Part shown: one piece after another, positions 12,203 to 25,281 of the stretch
Position numbering within the stretch: the stretch's first letter is position 1
Layout: each line of letters begins with the position of its first letter
Assembly: GCA_949358305.1 (NCBI GenBank)
Contig: OX442317.1
Coordinates: 6,948,186-7,012,185 of the forward strand
Reading direction: 5' to 3'
Source of the DNA: Strigamia acuminata
Lineage: Eukaryota; Arthropoda; Chilopoda; Geophilomorpha; Linotaeniidae
DNA length: 64,000 nt
The notes under the pieces: model-generated
Database searches by the model: none
Seen by the model: the letters and a program-made list of their open reading frames with translations, nothing else
What the model was told of the DNA's origin: nothing
Position numbers and translations under genes: made by a program

Positions 12203-14183
12203 CACGAAAAAAAATTGAAGAAACAAAACAAGTGGTCTCTATTTCATTTCCTGACTTCTGCAAGAGTCACCAAGGATATAGAGATTGCACTTGGGCACTC
12301 CTAATCTGGACCTGAATAAGACAAAAAACAAAATCTATTGCACACAAAAACCGGTCACTATTTATTTGCGCGCTTGACACTGCAAGTAAATCAAAAACAT
12401 TTGAAGTTACTGTTGCTAACGCGACTATTGTTAAGTCACACCTGTTGTTTCCTTCATACTGCAATTATTAGATTACTCAAAAATCTATTAGCCTATTAAC
12501 CCATGTTCAACTAAATAAACAGTTTGCAACAAGCAGAAACAGCCCTGCAGACAGTCTTAATGAAATGCAACATGTTTATTCAACTGCACACAGCTAATTT
12601 TATCCCACAACCTGATAGAACGAATTCCTCCAATTTCAATGCCCAATTTGAAACGATACCCCAACTACACAGAGCTAGATGTTCCATTTGCCTCTGGTAA
12701 TTAATATCTAATAACTTCCAAGTTTCGCTTCCATTCTCCTCCAGTAATTGATAGCGGGCTAAGTTTTAAAAATTACTGATTATTCCTGATTTTTATGGAA
12801 AATCGATACTTTTACGTCGCAGGCATTAGCCGTTTAAAAGGCTTATGAATAAGCTTATTACATTACTCCGGTAATGGAAATCTTGCGGCAGTAATTGTTC
12901 CCTTAAGCTTGTACTCGCGTGTTAAAGACTCGGTTCAGAGCTGAGCAGCAACACATACACGGGACAGGAATAAAGCTACAATATAGCAGAAATTGGGCAA
13001 AGTAATTACACTGAATAAAATTAAAGCACATTTTTTTTTACCAAAATGAATTACAATTAACACGCTTCAAGACACTTAACAAGAAATATGCTCAGGGCAA
13101 ACCAAAAAATTAAATACAAATGAATTTACCGTCACAATACTCACAAACTAGTTGAAATAAATACAACAAAACCAACATCAATATCTTAAAAAACCTCGCG
13201 TGCACTGTCCAATTTAAAGACGTCATTTCGTCTCCAGCGGTCGCATCTGCAGCTAAAAGAATTCAATTCGGGTTTTAGACACAACACTCGTTACGAGTTT
13301 ATGTTAATGCTTTACGGCGCCAACTCAAATTTATATAGCAAACCACCTTAAAACACACCATAACACGAGTGACAATGACAAACGCAGGCCTTAGTGTCGG
13401 CGTTGCTCCACAAACGACAGGTGAAACTCAATGTTTTGAAATGCACCCACTGATTAAATTTAATATCCACTCGAGTCCTTCATTCAAACAAATCCTCAAC
13501 ACTTGCTAATACTTTTAGCGCACTTTAATTCAGTAAAGAGGAGCATCGCCCATGCAATGATGCAAATGGTATAACTAAGCTTAATTCATTTTTGTATCCA
13601 ACTCTCTAATTCACTTCATGTATTTGCCATCATTTGTTAACAGTTGTGGTCGCATTGAACGGTTTGTGCGAGTTGATATATTTCCAGCACACTTCTATCT
13701 TGACAAATAGATGTGCTGTAGCGTCACACATTCCAATCTATATCACTTGTCACTTGGCTGACACTTTCTAACAGCTACACCAAAAGATAGAGGGCTCGAA
13801 ATGCAATGCAGGTAACAATCTTAGAGCAGAACCATCCAATACCAGCATTATACAACACCACCTCCTCAGCCCCCAAGGAAAAGAAAAAACAGTTTCAAGC
13901 TCAATTTACTATGTCAACATCAATGCAGGTGAAAACACATCCCGACCTCCACTAGGTGCAGGCAAAGTATCTTAATTTAATGAAGGAAGACAAGCAGAAC
14001 TGTTCTTTAATTAGCTTATGCATCGCTATCACATACCGTAATCCCTTTTTCTTTATTTTCCCACTTACTTCCTGTTGACGAAACTTGAAATTATCTGACA
14101 AAATTAAAAACCCTCCATTCTAGATGCAAGATATTTTTTTTTCGGTCACGTCGAAGCATTACATATGGTAAATGAAGCAAAAG

Positions 14184-14374
14184 TATAATTATACTAAGCA
14201 AATAAATGTTGTTAACTTGCGGCTTTGTCTAATTTTAATTTCTATCATCAAAGGATACATCCAAATTTTTGCTACTATAATAATTATACTAAACAAATAA
14301 ATGTTGCTAACTTACGGCTTCGTATAATCTTATTTATTTATACCGTCAAAGACTAAACTACTCTTTATTAATAC
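14184..14374 (+). repeat. Diverged tandem duplication, about 95-bp unit
   Basis: ATAATTATACTAAGCAAATA (about 14185) and ATAATTATACTAAACAAATA (about 14280) begin two units that stay alignable through the AACTTRCGGCTT block and a TCAAAG motif. Two units only. Confidence 0.7.
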
Positions 14375-16963
14375 AAAACAATACCCAAAATAATTTCCTC
14401 AACCTGTGTTGACCATGTGTCAATGTCAAGCCCCCGTCATCCATCAATCATCCACCTCCACTTCATATCTTTCTTCAAATCCGAATGAAATTAAAATATT
14501 GTTTGCACAAATCAAATAACTTCAGACATTAAATAAATTAACTTCAGCCCCTAAATTATTCCAATGCCGCTGTTATAAATTCCGCACGTCGCTTCTTTTC
14601 TTTAAAAAGACAAATACCGTAGTTTAAAATTATTATACAAGAGAATTTATTTCAGTCAACCCTAGCTTAAATATTAAACTTTTTTTACCATATTAATTTT
14701 TCATATAACCCTGAGCACAAAGAAATGGAAGTATTCCCTTGAATAATGCTATTACAAATTCCTTTCTTATTTGTGTTGTGCAAGCAAGATTCTCATCAAG
14801 CGAAGTAAGAGGGAAATTAAAGATAAGGGCTTGCGGTTTCAAGCACGAAGACAAAAAAAAATTATAATAAAAATAAGAATATAAAATCCTTCTTTTCCAC
14901 TTTCCAACTAACAAATTTAAGTGTTTTAGAATATTTTTTTTTTCTAAAAAGAAATCGAAATTATGTTTTGCCATTAAAATTTAACGCACAAAAAAAGACG
15001 CACAAGAAAGAGAGATTTTTCTATCCGAATTACGCAACTTATATACCTTAATACTAGAGTTTTGTAGGCTTCTACTTAAGACTTAAAACTCATGAAATCT
15101 TTATTATCCCTGTTGTAAAAGTCGCCGGGGATTTTATTCCGTCATTAAACTACCTTCAGGAAAAGGATGAAATCGGAAAAAGATATACGTGCAATGCACA
15201 CGCTGTACAACATTCTAGCGGCTATTAATTGGTACAAGAGTAGATTTGAAACGATGAACTTCAAGTGGTAAAAGCGAATCTCGATCTGTTTAATCACCAC
15301 CTCGAATTAAAGTAGAAAATTGATGAAGGAAAAGTTGATTAATTTTCAAGCGATAGCTGCACACATCCGAGCAATCTACTGAATTAACATCTGCGCATTA
15401 AAGTCTGCAAATAAAATTACCGAAAACAAATCACTGCTGCTACACTTTGGAATTTATTTCCATTAAAACAAGACTATTTCAAAAAGAAATCCTCAAACAA
15501 CCATATTTTTACTCTGATTGATTAATAATTGATTCACATCTTGTATCACTGCAATCTCATTGGTTGACGCATAATTTGATTACGCCGCGATTTCCTTTAG
15601 CCACCAGAAGTCACAATTACAGCAATGGCACAATCACATACCATTCGCGATCTCATGTATCTACAGAATGTAGGAAGCTGAAATTGAATTTAAAGCGGAT
15701 AAATCTCTGCATATATTACTATCCAATACTCATATTAGCCAAATTCAAAGATAGAAACGTCAAAAACGACTATTAATCTAGTTATCGTCAACATGTGTCA
15801 AATATCTCTCTATATTCATATAGCCTACACATTTAATTGCAGAACTTGTTAAAACAAACCAAAACTTTCGTCCACGTTGCATCAAAATCATAAATTCAAT
15901 TACAACCGTTGCATTTGAAAATTGAAACATCTCTGCGTTTCACTTGTCAAGTGCTAAACCAATAGACAACAGCATTTCGCACGAAACCAGGAACCCTAGA
16001 AACAAAGGCAGAAATATGAGCCTGACCCGAGAAAACTCATCATTTATTTAGACTAGGAAAGTACACCTACTCTGAGACTCACTTTAACTATTTGTAACAT
16101 TCTGCAATCCTTTAAACCGCTTCAACCCTCAAAAAATTGCATGTTTCATGGAAACTGCATATCTAATGCACCTTCAAGAACGGTATGGTGTGTGCTTATA
16201 CACAACTGTCAAAGCCAGTTACTATTTCTTCACACACAATTTCATTTGCAAATTTACTGCAGACGACCTCTACTTAACGTTGTTATTCCGTTAAATGAGA
16301 TCATCGCTATAAAGCATCTTTGCCATGTCACATAACACGAGTTGTGTTCAATCTTCAAAAGACGAATTGCCTTCTCCTTAAATCACTTAAAGAAGTGACT
16401 TCAAGAAGTGAATCCTCGATTGAACAAACTAAGAGATGGCTATCTACAACATGCGGTAACAATAGCCAATATCATAGCAAGTGCAGAAAAAATAAATCAC
16501 TTCTATAAGTCAAAGAAGTGATTTCAACTTCACTTAATCTTAATCCTCTTATTAGAATTCTTTCGAGGTTTGAATCTTGAACCAAGGATAACATGGACAC
16601 TTATCCACATGTTCAGAGCGTTTTGCCACCGATGGCGCCACATAATACACTATTCTGAGATGACAAAAGGTAACAAACATGCTTACTTGGCAAGCAATGC
16701 ATGACACGTGATTGCTGTCATCCAATCAGCGCACAGAACAACGAATCAATAAGAAATAACACACAGATATAAGGTGCGGCACAAAAAATTATGAACACAT
16801 GGAATTTGTACGTTTTGAAATGATCTCGTAATTTTATGGTTTTCTAACCTATTCCAATCGTTTTTTTACATCAAAATAACCAAAAAACCAGGTTTTTGAA
16901 CAATAGGTTAACAATGATTTATGACAATGTAGGCAATGATTTAGTACCATTTAATACCAAATA

Positions 16964-16987
16964 AAGTTATCCTACTTTAGGATAACT
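16964..16987. repeat. Perfect hairpin AGTTATCCTA / TAGGATAACT
   Basis: A 10-bp perfect inverted repeat with a 3-4 base loop, followed by CGTACACCCTGT, which resembles a mariner-like end (ACAGGGTGTACG) read in reverse. Possibly the remnant of a small transposon. Confidence 0.4.
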
Positions 16988-17886
16988 ACGTACACCCTGT
17001 CTGAAATGTTGTTTTGAAGTTATATCGAGACCAGCGGTTTAAATACGTTGTTTAATCAATGCACCTACTGTATTTATTTCATATTGATTAATAACTGTCT
17101 AGTTTTCCGCCAGTAAGAAATCGTGGCTCGTTAGATCTCTATACATTTTTATCTCAGCCATTCCAGGGTTAATTTTCAGCTTCAATGCTCGAGTCGTTTG
17201 GCATGCTCCATTCCTTGGTCATACGACCAATATAATAGAAAGTGAGTGATCAAACACAATAGCGAGTTTATCATTCAATTTGTTTTTTTCTCCAAGCTAG
17301 CAACTTCTACTTGTCTAGTAATCACGCTTAGCCGACGCTCTTCAGGCAGAAAGAGGTCGGCTTTTTTGCACAGCACCAAAACGCATTACCGTTTCAAATA
17401 GTTTTCGAGCCATTACTTCACTTCCACTGCACAACCAGACACATTTAAAGCATTAAATTAATGTATCCTCTATTAGTTTATTCTTAGTCGCCCCTCAGAC
17501 CAACATAAAGTTACAGCTACAGTTTCCGTTCTATCCACACTCTTCCTGCCTAAGTTCACAATTTATTTCATTCCTTTCCTCGCATACACTCCAACCTTCA
17601 CCCTTTTTACCACAAATAATTACAACATTAGATAAGTTTGCGCCACCCCTGCTAAATTATTCCAATGTCAGGTCATCGAGTGTCCAGACCTCGCTATAAA
17701 AAATCATCTGCAGCACAGAATGTTGTTTCTAACAACGACAAGTATGTTGGACAACCAAATAAAATACATTTGAAAGTCCGACGTTACTAGTTTTGGCTGA
17801 TTGGTCTAGATTGCAAAGTAGAAGCATGTGTAAACGGTGATTGTTTATTCAAATACACCGAAGTGACCCTCTGGTGACCAAACATG

Positions 17887-17895
17887 GCGCCACCT
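17887..17895 (-). promoter_or_regulatory. CTCF-core-like site
   Basis: GCGCCACCT on the plus strand is AGGTGGCGC on the minus strand, the same core as at 9156 and 28709. Flanking consensus positions do not match well. Confidence 0.27.
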
Positions 17896-18905
17896 TCAAT
17901 TCCCCCCAATTGGCGCGTCCCTTTTAAACGCCGAAACACGCTTCCATCTGTTCAACTTTAATTTAAAAAAAAAAGTAAACTCGACTTTGCTAATTACTGT
18001 CGTTTTGGCGCAAATAATTGCAAAGTTAAAATATTTAACAAGTAATATTGCCTAACGTTAGTCCTAAAGCAGAAGTGGCATAAAGTGTTTGCGCTTAAGT
18101 ATTAAGTCTCTATATCAACAAGCTAAGAAATATATAGCGACTCTCCCAAGACAGTAACATTAAATTTCAGCACGAACCAGATTTGAATAACTACCGTTAT
18201 GTCTTTTCCCACCTAATTTTTCTCCACCATAGAATTCCAAATATCAAATTAATAAATGCGAAGCAATACTCAGAGGGCCACTATACAACTCAATGATTAA
18301 CGAGTTGTTCAGTTGAAATTTGTTATTGACTCTTGGGAACAATTGAAATGAAACGCCGGTTTCTTTGCTACACATTTCATTTGTTACGCCCATCAGTGGT
18401 GGGCACAAAGATCTAAATTACTGACACTGGTTAAAGGTGAGACTGAGATGAAAAAGAGAACATTTTCTCCCTCTCTCTCCCTTTTCTATTTGAAAAATAA
18501 AGTATAAATGTTATTATATTAAAAAAAAGAAAAAAGAAAAAGAAAAAAAAAGTTATGTTAGACACTTCACTTGTGCAACATAGTTTACACGTTTTCCACT
18601 AAAATGTTATACTTCAGTGATCAGTGATTTGAGATCCTCGACCCTAAAGGTGAAAAAATGGTTGAGATTAGACAAGCCAACTGGACAGCAGCCAGACGGT
18701 AAGAAAGAAAATTAAAGAAGAAAAAAAAAAGAAAAAGAAATCGAAAAAAAAGAAAGATAAATAAATCAAAACTTGTAAGAAAAAAAGATTTAATCCAATT
18801 GTGCAACTTCAATCCTAACCTGCATTGTTTATACACTAGTGGTCAAAATTATAAAATCAATGTATCATTTTCTATATGCAATGCAGTGAAACGTGCAATG
18901 GGGCT

Positions 18906-19152
18906 ACCCATAAGTTCAAAATTAAATTTTACAATATACTGCTTGTCACTTAATGTAGAATAAGTAGATTATTTCTACATTAAATAATGCATTTCATAAT
19001 ACAATTGGAAAAATGCATTTGAAAATAAAAATATTGGCAAGGTACATTTTACAAAATGCAAACCAACGGCATGCAAAAATATGTATTACGTGAAATCCAA
19101 TGCATTTCAAATGCATTGCAACATAATTCCAATGTATTTCTGAACCATACGG
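18906..19152 (+). repeat. CCATATGG-family palindromic repeat, about 247 bp
   Basis: Starts ACCCATAAGTTCAAAATTAA and ends CAATGTATTTCTGAACCATA plus CGG, imperfect inverted ends. It holds the family core: ACATTAAATAATGCATTTCA, AATACAATTGGAAAAATGCA, CAAACCAACGGCATGCAAAA. Confidence 0.75.
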
Positions 19153-20340
19153 ATTTCTTTCGCAAACCAAAGCTCCTCTATAAGCTAATTATGGTGCCAA
19201 CATGACTCTTTATGCTTTCACAGCAACAAGAAAACAAAACACCTCCTGCTATTACCTATTGTTCCTTCTTCATTAAAAAAATGTATTAATTTTGCCATTA
19301 AAGCCCAAATCATTAATCCAGATCGAGCAGCCCGCCTCCTATCACGCCATCCTATGACACTGAGTACACATTACTGTTGCTTACACCTTATACCGCCGAG
19401 AGATAACTCATTACAGCCACCACAATCTAAAACTAGCTTCAGTAAACACTTCTTAAGCTTTGTTTTTACTCTTTGCATACCGAGCCAAGCTCGTATCTTT
19501 TACGATGTCAAGCTTTTGTTTCTCTTTGTATTTAACAAACTAATAGCACAGTTTAAACTGCAAAACTAACGTCAAAATTGCGTACGCTTCTTATCTAACT
19601 GGCCTTGTTGGCCTTAATAAATAAAAAAACACCCAAAAACTAAAAAAAAATAAAAAACATCTTATGAAAGTTTTACGAGAGCAGCATTATTTAAGATATA
19701 AAAATTTAAATATCAGCGTACAAAATGTTTCGGCGTGTACACGTTTAGCGCGCTTGGGGTTATGTCACTATTTCACTCTATTTTCACTTGGTGGTATAAA
19801 AGTTTAGCTTGTTGTTGTTCAAATGTTCATTGTCAACAAAGACACAGCTCGTTGGCGATTCTCGGGCGCCTGCGAATAAGCTTCGAGCTAAACAGATTGA
19901 TTGGAGCACATCTGGTGGCCAAACCACAGTAGGCAACAAAAGGGTCAAAATGCAACACAATAAACATGTTTCTTTCATTACACAGATGCTTGTCTATGGG
20001 ACAAAATACATTGTTACTTATTACCAAGTTCCCGATCCTTTCAAATTACATTATAAACAAAATAAGTCTTTACAATTCATTTTTTTTTCCTATCCACTGA
20101 CCACAACTCCAGAACTCGAAAATTGAAAAACATCAATTCGGATGGTTTGTTTCTTGTTGATTTTCACAAGCTGTTTCAATTCTTTTCCTATCATATCTTG
20201 ACCTGACTGCATTTGATAGCCCGACCCTCGCGCTACATCTGCTCATGAAATAAATTTCATTCTGATATAGACGGAAAGAAACATGAGTTATTACACTTTT
20301 TATGACATGCCAAACACTACCTTCAACGTTCCTTACAGGT

Positions 20341-20371
20341 AAAATAAATAAATAAATAAATAAATAAAAAC
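20341..20371 (+). repeat. (AAAT)n microsatellite
   Basis: About seven copies of AAAT, starting directly after a TTACAG|GT junction. Confidence 0.9.
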
Positions 20372-21637
20372 AAAAATTGATTTTTTTTTATTACTCGTTT
20401 ATTTATTTATTTTCAATATACTAAACCCTCCTACCACACCTTTATACACACTACATCAACAACTCCATCACAAAAAAGCAGCCATTTTTTTTAAATCTTG
20501 CCATAAAACTACGCACGTATTCTATCCATATATTAATAATTGAATTATTGCAGGCATAGTCACTCTACATGAATTTTACAAGCGAAATAAATTAGCCTGC
20601 TCGTAATTTTCTCCATTATCCCCATTTGTATTGTTAATATGCACACCATCTGCACCTGAATTTTAATACATGGGCGAATCAATAATCGCAATATATGTAA
20701 CACCATGTCAAACAAAAGTGGACACGTTATAATTACTACCAACACAAACATCTGATTAATTTCCGTGTCAACGAAAACTCAAACACATCAATAAAACCTA
20801 CACGATATCCGCCTGCAATGCAACCTAACATTTTTCAACCATCCACCTTTGCCTTATACTCTTTCGCATCAGCTTTTCCGTATTCCCCCAACACCCCCCC
20901 GCCGCCAGCAGAAAAAATGAAGTAAAAAAAAAAGCGAGTGTACAAAATAAAATCACACTATACATCACTGTTATCTGCTTATACCATATGTGACTGAACA
21001 TCTGAAGAATATATCTTGCAAGGATGCAACCAGTGCGTTGATATTCCCAACACTTTCGAAAGTGTAGATCCCACTGGCATTCAACCACTAGGCCTATATT
21101 CTATAGCAGATCAGGAGACACAAGAAAAGGAGAGGAAGCATAAGGTGTACTATGGCATTATATCAAAGTTATAGTAAAAGTTGATGGGGCGTGGAATCTC
21201 ATTCTGAAGACTTATTCCGTCATGAATTATGGAGGGGTTTCGGACTAAAGCATAAGAAAATGCTTAAGGAACGAAAAAAAAGTGGGAGAAAACCAAGATG
21301 AGTTGCATAAAGCAAATGACTCGTGTTGTGTCGACGATGATTATTTTTCTTTTAAGTACTCCGTCGTTGGATTTGACAACTAAAACCATGAAAACCAGAC
21401 TAACTTAATTCCCTTGACCGCACGCGGCTAATTGCAAATGCTTGCAATTAAAGTTGTCAGCGTATTTGCATTTGTTGCGTGATATAAATAATGGAAAACT
21501 AACGAATTGGCCGCGCTCGAAAACCGAGATTTTTTCGCTTGTTGTCACCGGAGAACATCGTCGAGCATCACAAGCAAATGCAATTATTTTTTGCGCGCGT
21601 CTGATTCACGTTAAATTGAAAAAATTGAAATCAAATA

Positions 21638-21902
21638 CAGCCGAAACTCTTTACAACGAATCGCAAGGAACCCTAAAAATCGATTCGTTATAACGAGAAT
21701 TCGTTATATCGAAATTTTTTAACATGATGTTCTACGGCCAGCCAAACAAACGGGCCATTTTTAGGTATTCGTTATACAGTACAGGGTGTCCTAAAAGTCT
21801 GGTTCCCTCCAAATATTTCCTGAGCAATTGCATCTAGACCAACTTTGATGAAGCGATCCTATAATTCGTTATATCGCGATTCGTTATAAAGAGTTTCAAC
21901 TG
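21638..21902 (-). mobile_element. pogo/Tigger-like MITE, interrupted by an 84-bp insert
   Basis: Ends are CAGCCGAAACTC and GAGTTTCAACTG with TA on both sides (21636-21637 and 21903-21904). The interior matches the other copies up to about 21776 and resumes near 21861. The intervening bases are foreign and resemble a sequence at 29999. Confidence 0.75.
21777..21860 (+). repeat. Short TE fragment with an ACAGGGTGTCC start, nested in the pogo-like MITE
   Basis: The insert contains ACAGGGTGTCCTAAAAGTCT, a start shared with many mariner-like element ends. It is similar along its length to 29999-30078 (shared AAAGTCTGGTT, CTAGA, final TCCTA/TTCTA). It has no clear inverted partner end, so it may be a solo end or a deletion product. 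Confidence 0.45.
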
Positions 21903-22194
21903 TATTTGTTTTTCAATATTTCCCCTTCCACTTTCCCAATTTGGCAATTTTTTTCCTTCGAGGAATAACGTCCTTTGTAGAGTCAGTTCGACTTTAGGAC
22001 GACATTAGTAAAAAGCTGCACCGAAATAGAATTACTTCTTCCCACAGCACTAAAACTTAATTTTAAAAAAGCAGCTGCCAAACATCAAACATCGACGTAA
22101 CCCATTATCAATAAAAAATTTAATAAAATAAAATAAAAAAAAATAAATCACCAATAAAAAAACATATACAATTCTTTCCATTTTTATTTCATTC

Positions 22195-22217
22195 AAAAAA
22201 AAAAAAAAAAAAAAAAA
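22195..22217 (+). repeat. Poly-A tract
   Basis: 23 A, within an A-rich stretch from about 22110. Confidence 0.9.
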
Positions 22218-23316
22218 GAAAAACTCCAATCACCAACTCATCATACCATTCGATATGACGTTTCAGCAAAAATAAGAAAAGCCAAATTAATCTCCATTTA
22301 TTGTTACTTGAAAAAAGAACAGAAAAAAAGTCAACGGAGCCCATCTGCTTTAACACTCAAGAGAATTTCTGTTTCTTAGAAAACAGGAGAAGAAAAAAAA
22401 AATCAATCATTTTCTGAAAGCTTTTTTTTAGTGCATTTATACTATGAAATATTATTCGTTCTAGCACCGCAAAACATTCGAATGCCTCCCATACATTTTG
22501 CATTCCGTTTTTACTTAGCACTTACAATTTTTAATTGCAGGCAAAGGAAAAAAAGTTGATGTTCACTTAAAACTTTAGAGATGCAATCAACAAAAGTCCG
22601 TTGAAATCGTTTTCTTATTGGTGTCGAGCGAATAACCCGTAATATATGTCAAAATCCTCAACCAACATTTTGCTTCATTTAGGCCTAATAGGGTTAAAGA
22701 AGCTTAAGGCTGGAGGAGCGGCACTTGGCCCTCTTTCATGTGATAAAACAGATGGTGTAGGACTAGAGAGAGAAATGTAATCAGCTTTCTCCTGGCAATA
22801 AACTATAATAACAGCGGGTGCAGAAATGAAGGGAAAAGATACCAAAGCTTAACCAAAAATTATCAAAATTTGTCCCGAGCCAAACTCGCTCGAAATAATT
22901 CCGCACCGCACTTTGCGTTTAATTCACAACTAACTAAATAAAATGAGATTAAGCACACGCCAACTTATCATAGTAAAATGTTATTCCACTACAACCCACT
23001 TGATAAGAAAAACTCAAAATAATTCCCTTGTACGGAGCAGCGCTTCTCTAACTTAAAAAATGGCGGCCGATTTACAGTGATTCAAAAAATTGTTCACATG
23101 TTTGCAGTAGTATCTTTAATTGGCAAAAAAAATTTTATAATGATTTCTCAGAAAGAAAATATTTTAAATTTTAACACAAATAGCTCATGATCTTTCAGGA
23201 AAAGTAAATAATTTTTAAAAATTTCAAAAAACAAAAAAGATATGACCGAAAAAGCATCGTTCTTTCATCAATCAACAAAACATATTTAATTGCAAGTAAA
23301 ACACGACTTTACAAAT

Positions 23317-23351
23317 GCGCCCAGCGTTTAAACCTGGCATCAGATACCGGC
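23317..23351 (+). repeat. End fragment of the CCCGGTATCTTGATGCC-type MITE
   Basis: GCGCCCAGCGTTTAAACCTG followed by GCATCAGATACCGGC matches the right terminus of the 57.2 kb copy with a few changes. No left end is nearby. Confidence 0.4.
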
Positions 23352-23612
23352 TGCAGACTGTAGTATACGAGCAAGTACCATCGTGTTTAAGAGGAGTGAT
23401 TTGTCCAGTAAAACTGGCTTGATTGCCATCAGTCGAGTGCACTAACACATGTGCTACTTGTACAAGTGGGACCCCAGCAGAAATCCGGATCTCACCGTTA
23501 TAATACGGGTTCTTATACAGAATTTCACAAAATCCCTTGACGATAGCTTATAGTTCTCACATTCAATGCAATCAATCGACGATCTTCTTAAACTTTTTCC
23601 ACTCAACTCCTT

Positions 23613-23625
23613 CCCCCCCCCCCCC
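23613..23625 (+). repeat. Poly-C tract
   Basis: 13 C, unusual in this AT-rich window; it lies 20 bases before a TATA-flanked MITE. Confidence 0.85.
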
Positions 23626-23645
23626 AGGAATCGGTATTACGTATA

Positions 23646-23911
23646 CTCCGTTCCGGTACAAGGTGGTCTTAATTCACTGGTGTAGTGGCACAAAAAAGTA
23701 GCCCTTAACACATTGTTTAATTGATTAAAACGGAAAAAAAGCTTATTTTTAGCAAATAAAATAAATATTTTATTACCAATTAAATAAAATCCATACTTCT
23801 AATCACTTTTTACACTTAAATTAATTGAAAATAAACAGAACTACTTTTCCGCGTAGACGTAATCCACTAGTGATAAGGCTGGAATTAAGACCACCTTGTA
23901 CCGGAACGGAG
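23646..23911. mobile_element. MITE of 266 bp between TATA flanks, long perfect TIR
   Basis: CTCCGTTCCGGTACAAGGTG on the left and its exact reverse complement on the right; the match continues through GTCTTAATTC, over 30 bases in all. TATA lies on each side (23642-23645 and 23912-23915). The interior is AT-rich and non-coding. The unbroken TIR suggests a fairly recent insertion. Confidence 0.85.
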
Positions 23912-25281
23912 TATAGCACAAAATAGCAGAAGTATGTTTAGAGCCATTTCGAGACCCTCACATTCAGTTGACTAATTTTTAAGTTGACAATTTCATGAGG
24001 CCATACTGCAACTATCTAAACGGCCCTTGGCAGAAAAAAATTTCCCATCCCTGCCATAGGGGTCGCGACCCACAGTTTAAGAAGCACTGGTGTAGACAAA
24101 ATCTCGATTAAAACTCTGTGGGTCCCGTAGGCCTCCGTATCAAATCAAACAGAAGAAGTCGAAGTTAAAATGTGTGTAAGGAGATGGGATCGTTTTCGTT
24201 GCTTGTGTTTCAGTTTCCAGCACCCATGTGTCGAGTAAATATACAAAATTAAAGCACCCTGTAAAAGTTATTGATGTCTCAATGGGGGCTTTACAACCAT
24301 TTTATTGCTTAATGATGCAACTAAATAAATTTTAAATGAAATTTGAGAATAATTGAAAAGAGTGATGTTTTAGCCGTTTTTCCGAGCGATATTCTTTCGA
24401 GATTGGATAAACTGCGTAGACAAATGAAGTAGCCGCGACAATTTCACTCAATTTTTCATGCGAGAATAAAAGCCCAAGCGTCGTGCGACGTTGAAAAACT
24501 TTCCTAATTTCCCCAGCCTGCATTTTAAAATTCCAGAAAAAAAAACGTAAAAAATAAAAAGTTAATTGAATTTGAATTAATGGAATTTTAAATTTGGATG
24601 TCATCAATGATTGCATATCTTTTAAATGCAATTGGCATTCAATAAAATCGTATTCATGGAAATTAGGCGCGGGAACGAGCGCCCTGTGAAAACAAATTAT
24701 CATCATTCTTCACACAAAAACACAATGTAAAAAAGTTTCAAATTAAGAAAACAGTATAAGCTTAGTTAAAATAAAGCATTACAATAATGCGATAAAGAGA
24801 AAGTAGAAACGCAAGCGCATCGTCGTGTGCAGCTTTACACAGCTTCCTGTTTACTAAATCTAGTTCCGATTAAAAAGGATTAGAGGATTAACTGCGACCA
24901 TATTTTACCAAATACAGGCACATATCCACCGCTCTGCAAATTACTTTGTTTTTTAAGCCAGCTTAACACAGCTAAGAAGCCAAAGTGAAACCCAATCTCC
25001 GTATAATAGGAACCCGGGGTAGACCACATTTCTTACACGGACCTCAATCCATGAATGGGGGTTAATGCTCCAGACCCCCTCCCCCAATTCCAAAGAGCCT
25101 CCTGGTACTGCACACACATACAAAATAAATTCTTCACAGATAAAAATGCATGTTTTTGTCCAAAGAAGCATGTTCTGCTTCCAGAACTGCAATAATCTAT
25201 AAATCCGCTCCCGATTCATGGGTCCCCTGTTGTAAGTGTTCCGGGCCCCCTGAAGCCTTAGTCCAGTCCGGCTTCAACATT

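Larger units (their letters stand above)
9890..14183. other. Intergenic or intronic DNA apart from listed repeats
   Basis: Contains the SINE-like element (10.3 kb), one MITE (11.6 kb) and poly-A (12.2 kb). A CpG-rich 40-base patch at 10162-10202 (GCTCTCGCTCGGCGAAACGA) is unexplained. No coding exon was recognised. Confidence 0.5.
14375..21637. other. No gene recognised
   Basis: AT-rich DNA with a GAAGTGA-rich set of short inverted repeats at 16375-16550, purine-rich runs near 18520-18560 and 18720-18770, and one CCATATGG-family repeat. A low-stop stretch at 19735-20126 is open in several overlapping frames on both strands but matches nothing I know. Confidence 0.5.

Noticed and set aside
19735-20126. 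Four overlapping open frames on both strands
   Set aside because: Simultaneous openness in several frames points to chance stop depletion; none resembles a known family.
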